Below are positions 15,311-21,029 of a stretch of DNA of 21,029 nucleotides, piece by piece. The notes under the pieces were generated by a model. It ran no database searches and was not told the DNA's origin. It worked only from the letters and a program-made list of their open reading frames with translations. Position 1 is the stretch's first letter. The number at the start of each line of letters is the position of its first letter. Source of the DNA: Bacteriovoracaceae bacterium UBA6261 (lineage in GTDB: Bacteria > Bdellovibrionota > Bacteriovoracia > Bacteriovoracales > Bacteriovoracaceae); the NCBI GenBank assembly GCA_002440825.1, contig DJVH01000088.1:1-21029 (forward strand). The letters run 5' to 3'. The translations under genes were made by a program, and so were the position numbers.

Positions 15311-16345
15311 TTAGCTGATTGTTACTTGTCTTAGAAGTTCAAGTGACTCAAGAACTTTTCCGCATCCTCTTACTACACATGTAAGCGGGTCTTCTGCGAT
15401 AGAAACCGGAAGACCAGTTTTTTCCTTGATCAAAACATCAAGGTTCGCAAGAAGAGCGCCACCACCAGCGAGAATGATTCCGTTATCAACGATATCAGCA
15501 GCAAGTTCAGGTGGAGTTTTCTCAAGAGAAATCTTGATCGCTTCAACGACTTCAGAAACCGGATCTGCAAGAGCATCTCTGATTTCATCTGAAGTGACTT
15601 CAATAATTTTTGGAGCACCCGCAATCAAGTCACGACCTTTGACTTCGTAAGTTTTAACTTCATCGTCAAATGGGTAAGCGTTACCGATAGCAAGTTTAAT
15701 GGCTTCAGCAGTTCTTTCACCGATCAACAATGAATATTTTTTCTTAATGTATGAAGCGATGGCTTCATCGAATTTATCACCGGCAACGCGAACTGATTTT
15801 GAGTAAACGATACCGCCGAGAGAGATGACGGCAACTTCAGTTGTCCCCCCACCGATATCAACGATCATGTTACCTGATGGTTCAGTTATAGGTAAACCAG
15901 CACCGATAGCTGCGGCCATTGGCTCTTCGATCAAATAAACTTCGCGAGCTCCTGCTTGTTCAGCAGATTCTTTTACCGCGCGTTTTTCAACCTGTGTGAT
16001 TCCAAAAGGAATACAAATAACGATTCTTGGCTTGATCAGCTTAGAACCTGTAAGTGATTTTTGAATAAAATATCTGATCATCGCTTGAGTGACTTCGAAG
16101 TCAGCGATAACACCGTCTTTAACTGGTCTGATAGCTTTGATAGATCCTGGAGTTCTACCAAGCATGTCCTTTGCTTCTTTACCGACAGCAAGAACACGAT
16201 TTGTTCCTTTTGGTCCCTGGTGTACAGCTACAACCGAAGGTTCGTTGACAATAATACCTCTGTCTTTAGCGTAGACGAGGCAGTTGGCAGTCCCGAGATC
16301 GATTGCCAAATCATTTGAAAACCAGTCTAAAACTCTTTTGAACAT
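15311..16345 (-). CDS. mreB: Rod shape-determining actin homologue MreB
   Basis: 344 residues, normal for the family. MreB assembles ATP-dependent filaments under the inner membrane and guides the elongasome. Seen: the amphipathic N-terminal anchor (MFKRVLDWF), DLGTANCLVY (phosphate-1), VCIPFGITQVEKRAV, IEEPMAAAIGAGLPI, DIGGGTTEVAVISLGG (phosphate-2), the KIIEVTSDEIRDAL region, and ILAGGGALLANLD (adenosine). ATG at 16345 follows AAGGA. The gene is 24 bases downstream of amn. The usual partners mreC, mreD and the PBP2/RodA genes do not follow; a PilZ gene does. A second mreB elsewhere is possible in Bdellovibrionota but cannot be seen. Confidence 0.97.
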   Translation of the reverse strand: MFKRVLDWFSNDLAIDLGTANCLVYAKDRGIIVNEPSVVAVHQGPKGTNRVLAVGKEAKDMLGRTPGSIKAIRPVKDGVIADFEVTQAMIRYFIQKSLTGSKLIKPRIVICIPFGITQVEKRAVKESAEQAGAREVYLIEEPMAAAIGAGLPITEPSGNMIVDIGGGTTEVAVISLGGIVYSKSVRVAGDKFDEAIASYIKKKYSLLIGERTAEAIKLAIGNAYPFDDEVKTYEVKGRDLIAGAPKIIEVTSDEIRDALADPVSEVVEAIKISLEKTPPELAADIVDNGIILAGGGALLANLDVLIKEKTGLPVSIAEDPLTCVVRGCGKVLESLELLRQVTIS

Positions 16346-16369
16346 TTTCTATATTCCTTACTTAGTTAA

Positions 16370-17299
16370 CTACCATTGATAGTGTCTGATAGCTTCCCCT
16401 CTCTCTGCGATATCTGCCATGGCTTCAATTCCGAGTTCAATGTGAACGTCAGTGAATTTTCTAAAGACCGCTTTGGCAGATGCCTTCGTTTTAATCCCTC
16501 CGCGCTTAAGCGGGTGATCCGAAATGAGAAGAAGAGCACCAATATTTACTTTACTAACAAAGCACGAAACAAAGAGAGCTGCTGTTTCCATTTCTACAGC
16601 GAGAACTCTTTCTTCGAGCAGATTCAATTTGAAACGATCATCAAACTCCCAGAAGCGATAATCTGTAGAGTGAATCGTTCCAGTTCTATACTCAAGTCCG
16701 TGTTCGACAAGAATTTGCGAAACGAACTTCTGAACTTTAAACGTAGGCAATGCAGGAACCTGAGGTGGAAGGAAATGTTGTGTAACACCTTCGCCTCTGA
16801 TTGAAGCGATCGGTAAAACAAAATCTCCAACTTCAAGCGATGGATGCACTCCACCTGCAAGACCTAAAAACAGCACGGCCTTAGGCTCAACTACTGCAAG
16901 CAACTCTCCAATGAGAGCGGCCATAGCAGATCCTACACCGAATTCGATGATGGTGACTTGAGCCTTCGCAGAAGATGACGCTTTAAAAGCTGACCCTTGC
17001 GTGTAGTGATTATCAGGAAGAAGCGCATTAAAACGCTCAACGTAATAATGAAAGTTAGTAAGAATGATTTGTTTTTGGAAATCCTTGAAGTCGTGACCTG
17101 TGTAACGCTCAAGCATATCCATTGCGATTTTTTTCTTATCTTCATTGCCGTGAATACGGCGTTGACGAAGACGCGCTTTCAGTTCTTCAATTTCTTTAAG
17201 AACTTCAACTCTTTTTTTAGCAGAACTACTTTCAAGCGTTTTTGCGCGTGATTTGTTCTGCGTCGTTTTTTTTGACGCGGATTTTTTGATATTGCTCAT
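16370..17299 (-). CDS. amn: AMP nucleosidase (phosphorylase-superfamily)
   Basis: 309 residues. Reaction: AMP + water to adenine + ribose-5-phosphate, which adjusts the adenylate pool. Seen: a Lys/Ser-rich N-terminus (~1-50), ERYTGHDFKDFQKQIILTNF at ~66-85, then the nucleoside-phosphorylase fold with IIEFGVGSAMAAL, LFLGLAGGVHPSLEVGDFV, the AVEMETAALF ribose-binding segment, ISDHPLKRGG with its acidic catalytic residue, and the C-terminal IRHYQW. It matches the catalytic half of E. coli Amn, without the large N-terminal regulatory domain. It is the first gene of the long minus-strand array and has a promoter candidate and palindrome upstream. A related nucleoside phosphorylase is the only real alternative. 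Confidence 0.88.
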   Translation of the reverse strand: MSNIKKSASKKTTQNKSRAKTLESSSAKKRVEVLKEIEELKARLRQRRIHGNEDKKKIAMDMLERYTGHDFKDFQKQIILTNFHYYVERFNALLPDNHYTQGSAFKASSSAKAQVTIIEFGVGSAMAALIGELLAVVEPKAVLFLGLAGGVHPSLEVGDFVLPIASIRGEGVTQHFLPPQVPALPTFKVQKFVSQILVEHGLEYRTGTIHSTDYRFWEFDDRFKLNLLEERVLAVEMETAALFVSCFVSKVNIGALLLISDHPLKRGGIKTKASAKAVFRKFTDVHIELGIEAMADIAERGEAIRHYQW

Positions 17300-17320
17300 C
17301 GTAAGAATTCCAACTGTATC

Positions 17321-17340
17321 AACAAACTAATTCGTTTGTT
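17321..17340. promoter_or_regulatory. 20-bp near-perfect palindrome, candidate operator
   Basis: AACAAAC and GTTTGTT flank a central TAATTC; only one base pair of the 20-bp dyad is mismatched. It lies 22-41 bases upstream of the amn ATG and covers about +1 to +20 from the predicted start of transcription. That is a typical place for a dimeric repressor, or for a leader hairpin. The regulator is unknown. Confidence 0.55.
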
Positions 17341-17346
17341 TAAAAT

Positions 17347-17375
17347 TTATCATTTAGCTCAGTCGGATACAACAA
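17347..17375 (-). promoter_or_regulatory. Candidate sigma-70 promoter for amn
   Basis: Minus-strand TTGTTG (-35), a 17-base spacer, then TGATAA (-10). It points at amn and probably drives the amn-mreB transcript. Only pattern matching supports it. Confidence 0.5.
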
Positions 17376-17401
17376 TTAAATAGTAGATTTCTCTTGCCGT
17401 T

Positions 17402-17430
17402 TTGAATACTATGTCTGTCTCGATTAATAA
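17402..17430 (+). promoter_or_regulatory. Candidate sigma-70 promoter for the small basic peptide gene
   Basis: Plus-strand TTGAAT, a 17-base spacer, and TAATAA. The predicted start near 17437 would leave a very short leader just ahead of the AAGGA ribosome binding site at 17439-17443. Diverges from the amn promoter. Confidence 0.45.
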
Positions 17431-17451
17431 CTGACAAAAAGGATACGCATC

Positions 17452-17556
17452 ATGGGCCAAGGTAGAAAACAACTCGAACTAAAAATGAAAAGAAAAAAAG
17501 CTCAAGCGAAGAAAAAGCTAAGAATCAAAAAGAAAATTGTAGCTGCGAAGAAGTAA
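17452..17556 (+). CDS. 34-residue Lys/Arg-rich basic peptide
   Basis: A short open frame starting MGQGRKQLEL and ending KKIVAAKK, with TAA at 17554. About half its residues are Lys or Arg, and it holds only one acidic residue, so it is very basic; it is also predicted helical. AAGGA lies 8 bases before the ATG, a promoter candidate is upstream and a hairpin terminator follows the stop, so it looks like a complete stand-alone transcription unit. The composition is like that of small ribosomal or RNA-binding proteins (for example bTHX), but no specific family is recognised. A coincidental frame is unlikely given the full set of signals. Confidence 0.72.
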   Translation: MGQGRKQLELKMKRKKAQAKKKLRIKKKIVAAKK

Positions 17557-17572
17557 TTCTCGAGAGACCATA

Positions 17573-17597
17573 TTGCCCGACCATTCAAGTCGGGCAA
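17573..17597. terminator. Hairpin terminator between convergent genes
   Basis: TTGCCCGAC pairs perfectly with GTCGGGCAA (9 bp, GC-rich) around a 7-base loop. It lies between the stop of the small peptide gene (17556) and the stop of the cytochrome peroxidase gene (17612), so it could serve both strands. The T-tract is weak on both sides (CTTCATT on plus), so efficiency is uncertain. Confidence 0.65.
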
Positions 17598-17611
17598 CTT
17601 CATTAAGTCCC

Positions 17612-18640
17612 TTAATCTTCATCAACGACCGTCTCTCCCAAGGTAGGAGGAAGTCTCGGTATCTCAATTTTAGGAAAAGTCCCTGTTGTGCTCGTCAAAA
17701 AGGCGACAATATCTTTTACCTGATTTTCTTTTAGATCCACATTTAACTGAGCTTTCGCCATGACCCGAACGGCTTCATCCAAAGTTTTCACGCTTCCGTT
17801 ATGAAAATAAGGCGCTGTAAGGGCAATATTTCTCCACGTCGGCACTCGCCAGATATGCTTGTCGTCTTCAACATTAGTGACTGTAAATCGTCCCGTGTCT
17901 ACCATCAGATTGTATTTTTTAACGTAGTCATTGTCTGGGTAAACGGGAAATTTTTGAAAGTTGCCTTCTCCCATTTTATTTTCGCCACTAAAATTGGCAC
18001 CTGAGTGACAAACAGTACAGCCCACTTCTTGAACAAGCTTCATACCTCTTTGAGCTTCGGGTGAGAGCGCTTTTTTATTTCCATGCATGTATTGATCAAA
18101 GGGACTATTTGGCGTGACTAAAGTTCTTTCAAAGGATGCGAGCGCTTTGCCGATATTTTCCTTGGTGATGGAATTTTTCCCGAAGACTTTATCAAACATA
18201 GTGACGTAACCTGGAATTTTTTTAAGTCTCTCTACCACAGTTGGGAAATCCGGCATTCCCATTTCAACTGGATTCACAATCGGCCCAACAGCTTGAGCTT
18301 CAAGAGATTTTTCCCGACCATCCCAGAATTGAGTTGTGTGAAAAGCGGAGTTCCATACAGTCGGTGAACTTCTTCCCCCTTTTTCTCCCTTAAAACTGAG
18401 GGAGACGGCCCTGTTGTCATCTCCTCCCAACGCAAGGTTGTGGCACGAGTTGCAGGAAAGCATTCCGTTTTTTGACAAACGCGGATCAAAGTAAAGTGTT
18501 TTGCCAAGATTGATTTTCTCTACGGATTGAGGATTATCTTTGGGAATTTCCGGCGACTTGGGCAAAGCCGTTAAAGCGTGAGCGAATTGGGGATAAATGC
18601 ATGTATAAAATGACAAAGATAATATTAAAGCTTTTTTCAT
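17612..18640 (-). CDS. Di-heme cytochrome c peroxidase (CcpA/MauG family)
   Basis: 342 residues with a Sec signal peptide (cleavage after AHA, residue 22), so periplasmic. Two heme c sites: C63-N-S-C-H67 and C208-T-V-C-H212. Other landmarks are FWDGR (W106), the NPVEMG motif with the catalytic Glu126, and APYFHNGSVKTLDEAV. Role: reduction of hydrogen peroxide using electrons from small c-type cytochromes; the MauG branch of the family does protein oxidation, but the spacing here looks like a peroxidase. The ATG has an excellent GGAGG site. It appears monocistronic between two terminators. A 12-base direct repeat sits just upstream of the ribosome binding site. Confidence 0.92.
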   Translation of the reverse strand: MKKALILSLSFYTCIYPQFAHALTALPKSPEIPKDNPQSVEKINLGKTLYFDPRLSKNGMLSCNSCHNLALGGDDNRAVSLSFKGEKGGRSSPTVWNSAFHTTQFWDGREKSLEAQAVGPIVNPVEMGMPDFPTVVERLKKIPGYVTMFDKVFGKNSITKENIGKALASFERTLVTPNSPFDQYMHGNKKALSPEAQRGMKLVQEVGCTVCHSGANFSGENKMGEGNFQKFPVYPDNDYVKKYNLMVDTGRFTVTNVEDDKHIWRVPTWRNIALTAPYFHNGSVKTLDEAVRVMAKAQLNVDLKENQVKDIVAFLTSTTGTFPKIEIPRLPPTLGETVVDED

Positions 18641-18650
18641 CCTTACCTCC

Positions 18651-18677
18651 TCAAAGAAGAAACTATCAAAGAAGAAA
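18651..18677. repeat. Direct repeat ahead of the cytochrome peroxidase gene
   Basis: TCAAAGAAGAAA occurs twice, separated by CTA, in the leader immediately upstream of the GGAGG site (18651-18662 and 18666-18677). In the transcript it gives a pyrimidine-rich stretch. It may be an activator site, a translational element, or a small duplication. Confidence 0.6.
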
Positions 18678-18762
18678 ACAGTTCATCTTTGCGTACAATT
18701 ATTAACGAAGTAAAGACACCTGCTTTAAGGAGAAAAAAACTATAAATTGTAATCAATTTTTG

Positions 18763-18792
18763 AATAAAAAAAGGGAGCGCTAAGGCTCCCTT
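18763..18792 (-). terminator. Strong intrinsic terminator for the LpoA-like gene
   Basis: AAGGGAGC and GCTCCCTT form an 8-bp stem with a 6-base loop. On the minus strand it is followed by a run of seven Ts in all (TTTTTTTATTC). It lies 12 bases after the stop of the large lipoprotein gene. Confidence 0.9.
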
Positions 18793-18804
18793 ATAATTTT
18801 GAAT

Positions 18805-20769
18805 TTAAAGAGCGTCAACGCCATCGCGTTTTATTTTAAACGTCGCCATATCTTTCATCCAGATATCCTCATCAAGCTTCCAGAGGCCGCTTTCACCTTG
18901 AATTGAATTCTTTTTTGCCAGGGCAATATCAAGATCCTGACGACTGTTCATGGAAGAATCTCCTTCAACTACATTGGAAATAATCTTCACGGCGTCGTAG
19001 GAAATTGTTTCCACAATCTTTGGCTGCTTTCCAAATTTAGCCGTAAATTTCTGGCTGAATGGAGTTTCAGTTGTCGGCAACTGTTCATCAAGGAAATACA
19101 CATTTCCAGAGCGGTAACCTTCGTTCAGCATCAGCTCCGATCTCCAGCTTGGAACGCCGATAAAATTCATATTAAAGGCATCGAAGTAATTAAAATTTGG
19201 CAAAATCTGAACCACTTCTCTTGGCAGTCCCGGAACGAATACCCAATCAAAATCAATCTGCGGCTGAAGGTTTTGAAGTCGTTTGATACTTTTATTTTTT
19301 TCCAGGTTGGCGATGTCATTGACGATAGCTGCTTCTTCTTCGCGCTCGCGGGTAAATTTAATGCCAAGAAGGTTTTTCACTGGATCCCTGAAATCTGTCG
19401 CGTTCTTGTCATAAGAGATGAGACCCGTCACATCCATGTTCATTTTTCTAGAGCGTCTCCAGAACTCATTGGCATAAGCTTCGCCCAGTTCAGTCTGAGG
19501 ATAGATAAGGGCAGGTTTGCTGCCAAGTTTGGAAATCATTTTCGGTGAGAATAAATGATTTACCTGAGATTCAATTGAGGCGGGAACTTCAATCAATAAA
19601 TGATTTTTTTCTTCCTTGGGAAGATAAACCGGCGAAAGAGAAATAAATAAAACGCCATGTTTTTTTGCTTCAAGATATTCTTTTGTCGCTGATGTAGGAA
19701 CAAGTCCGCCAATCACTGCTGCGACATTATTTTGCTCAATCAGATCTTTTACTGCAAAGGCGCCTGCAGCTGCAGATCCTTGAGTATCTTTCATTTCCAC
19801 GCGGTATTTTTTAGAAGGATCAGCGCTTAGTTCCTCAAGTGCCACATCGATTCCATTCAAGGCCCTTTCGCCCAGGGATTTCCTGTCACCTGAAAGAGGA
19901 AGAGCAATACCGATATAGCGAAGATCGATTTTCACATTGTCGTTTTCAGTTCTCACCCCAAGAGTTTTAACCATCTCCATGATTTCAGAATTATTGCCAT
20001 AGCGTTTTTCTATCCATGAAGTATAATCAGTGACTTTATCCTTATCGCCGTTTTTAAAAGCGGTTTCAGCTTCTTTGTAGGCAAGATAAGGAACAACCAG
20101 ATTTTTTTCCGAATCAAAATCTTCCAGCAATCTTACCTTTTCCGTTGCTGAAAGTTTTCCGAACATTTCTTCAATCTGCGCAAGGCGAGCTTCGCTTTTT
20201 AAATCAGCAATTGATTTTTTATCTTCAAGTGAACGAATTAAAGAAGAAAGTCCCTGCTCTTTTTTACCAAGTTGCTGAGAAAGGAGAGCGTAAAGCTGAT
20301 GATATTTTTTTGCTTCTGCATCCTGAAGATTGTGAAAATCTGCCATTGATAAAGTCGCAAGGGCCTTCTCATTTTGATTCATTTTGTAATATGAACTTCC
20401 CAAATTGAGATAAACTTGCGCTTCTAAGCCCGGATCTTCTTTCGAAAGCGCCAATGCTTCTTCAAAATTTTTTGCCGATTGTTCATAATTCTTTTTAGAG
20501 AAATTGATGACACCGATAAGATTTTTTCTCGTCGCTCTCTCTGAAGGATTGAGCCCCTCTTCCTTCATTGCGCTCAGTTCTTTTAAAGCTGCATCAGCTT
20601 TGCCCTGGCGGAATTTATCTTTGATTTGATTCATCTTTGTGACGAAGGCAGGTTTATAGAGTTTTGTCGTATCAACTTTTTCAGCTAGCTTTCTTTCTGG
20701 TTTGATCATCGATACACCTGAACAAGCCGAAACGCTGACGAGAAGAAGAGAGAGTAAGATTTTTTTCAT
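18805..20769 (-). CDS. LpoA/LppC-like lipoprotein: TPR region plus periplasmic-binding-protein fold
   Basis: 654 residues. Lipobox VSAC with lipidation at C16, so a membrane-anchored periplasmic lipoprotein. Residues ~35-170 are TPR-like (FSKKNYEQSAKNFEEALALS; AQVYLNLGSSYYKMNQNEKAL). Residues ~285-645 have a type 1 periplasmic-binding-protein fold: IGIALPLSGDRKSLGERALNG at the start, AAVIGGLVPTSAT, and WVFVPGLPREVVQILPNF. This two-part architecture is that of LpoA, the outer-membrane activator of penicillin-binding protein 1A in gamma-proteobacteria. Whether it activates a synthase here is inference; a ligand-binding role is also possible. ATG follows AGGAT, with a promoter candidate upstream. 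It ends in a strong terminator and so forms its own unit. Confidence 0.85.
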   Translation of the reverse strand: MKKILLSLLLVSVSACSGVSMIKPERKLAEKVDTTKLYKPAFVTKMNQIKDKFRQGKADAALKELSAMKEEGLNPSERATRKNLIGVINFSKKNYEQSAKNFEEALALSKEDPGLEAQVYLNLGSSYYKMNQNEKALATLSMADFHNLQDAEAKKYHQLYALLSQQLGKKEQGLSSLIRSLEDKKSIADLKSEARLAQIEEMFGKLSATEKVRLLEDFDSEKNLVVPYLAYKEAETAFKNGDKDKVTDYTSWIEKRYGNNSEIMEMVKTLGVRTENDNVKIDLRYIGIALPLSGDRKSLGERALNGIDVALEELSADPSKKYRVEMKDTQGSAAAGAFAVKDLIEQNNVAAVIGGLVPTSATKEYLEAKKHGVLFISLSPVYLPKEEKNHLLIEVPASIESQVNHLFSPKMISKLGSKPALIYPQTELGEAYANEFWRRSRKMNMDVTGLISYDKNATDFRDPVKNLLGIKFTREREEEAAIVNDIANLEKNKSIKRLQNLQPQIDFDWVFVPGLPREVVQILPNFNYFDAFNMNFIGVPSWRSELMLNEGYRSGNVYFLDEQLPTTETPFSQKFTAKFGKQPKIVETISYDAVKIISNVVEGDSSMNSRQDLDIALAKKNSIQGESGLWKLDEDIWMKDMATFKIKRDGVDAL

Positions 20770-20797
20770 AGTTAATCCTGAAAAATGAGTATGACCT

Positions 20798-20826
20798 ATT
20801 CTAGCAAGACCTCGGATCTAATTAAA
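20798..20826 (-). promoter_or_regulatory. Candidate promoter for the LpoA-like gene
   Basis: Minus-strand TTTAAT, a 17-base spacer, and TAGAAT preceded by TGC, giving an extended -10. The -35 match is weak. It lies 29 bases upstream of the start codon. Confidence 0.45.
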
Positions 20827-20945
20827 GCGCGGGAAAAACGCAATTAAATACCGGAGTGTTCCAATCACCTAATGCATAATTATTTTTTATCATTTTAACC
20901 ATAATAATCTATCCTGTAGAGGAACATTACTTTTAAGGGTTAAAA

Positions 20946-21029
20946 ATGTCCTTTATCTCCCTGCCCTATTATTTGTTCCTCGCTTTAGTGCTTGTGATGA
21001 CTCTCAATTCTCCCAGGAACTGGAGAACT
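20946..21029 (+). CDS. MBOAT-family O-acyltransferase (N-terminal 28 codons only)
   Basis: Only the first 28 codons are inside the window. The start MSFISLPYYLFLALVLVM followed by a short break and NSPRNWRT is the characteristic beginning of bacterial MBOAT proteins of the AlgI/DltB group: MSF-x-S, a hydrophobic helix, then a basic Arg/Trp turn. These membrane enzymes acetylate polysaccharides or alanylate teichoic acids; the substrate here cannot be told. AAGGG lies 8 bases before the ATG. The 176-bp AT-rich gap to the divergent lipoprotein gene should hold its promoter, but no convincing match was found. Confidence 0.7.
   Translation, partial: MSFISLPYYLFLALVLVMTLNSPRNWRT

Noticed and set aside
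17351..17370. TTTAGCTCAGTCGG resembles the D-arm of a tRNA
   Set aside because: No acceptor-stem partner, anticodon arm or GGTTCGAATCC-type T-arm follows; the stretch overlaps promoter-like sequence instead.
1..21029. Mobile elements, CRISPR arrays, phage genes, att sites
   Set aside because: No transposase, integrase, terminal inverted repeats or regularly spaced repeats were seen; codon use and gene packing look uniform.

Overview
The window reads as chromosomal DNA of a predatory-type delta-like proteobacterium, most likely Bdellovibrionota (Bacteriovorax/Peredibacter group). This is inferred from the moderately AT-rich, tightly packed coding, the many FHA-domain proteins beside a Tad-type membrane protein, a response regulator with a C-terminal segment I associate with deltaproteobacterial relatives, and MreB, PilZ and lipoprotein genes. 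No 16S, mobile element, tRNA or CRISPR is visible that would fix the taxonomy.

Layout. (1) 1-1940: housekeeping. rdgB (cut by the left edge) and rph share an ATGA junction on the minus strand; birA diverges from rph on the plus strand. (2) 1942-10650, all minus, transcribed right to left: a TadC-like protein with a cysteine-bearing exported N-terminus, a DUF192 protein, an FHA-sensor-HAMP-PAS membrane protein, an FHA-TM-TPR protein, a double-FHA-TM-TPR protein, a PP2C phosphatase, and a receiver-domain regulator. Gaps are overlaps or a few bases, except 88 bp before the last gene. This is the most interesting part: a phosphothreonine-reading and phosphate-removing module tied to a Tad/type II-secretion-like inner-membrane component, with no Ser/Thr kinase in view. 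(3) 10730-15278, minus: nagZ-like glycosidase, dppC/dppB-like peptide permeases, a lipoprotein and a PilZ (c-di-GMP) protein. These suggest uptake or recycling of wall peptides next to second-messenger control. (4) 15311-17299, minus: mreB and an AMP nucleosidase, with a candidate promoter and a near-perfect 20-bp palindrome at the predicted transcription start. (5) 17300-21029: a divergent 34-residue Lys-rich peptide gene, a hairpin terminator, a di-heme cytochrome c peroxidase (minus), a strong terminator, a large LpoA/LppC-like lipoprotein (minus), and the first 28 codons of an MBOAT acyltransferase (plus) at the right edge.

From 17299 down to 1942 the minus-strand genes form one nearly unbroken array with no strong terminator visible between genes. 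A terminator-like hairpin does lie inside the first codons of the PilZ gene and may separate mreB expression from what follows. No intergenic gap exceeds 300 bp; the two largest (18641-18804 and 20770-20945) hold a direct repeat and terminator, and divergent start regions, respectively.
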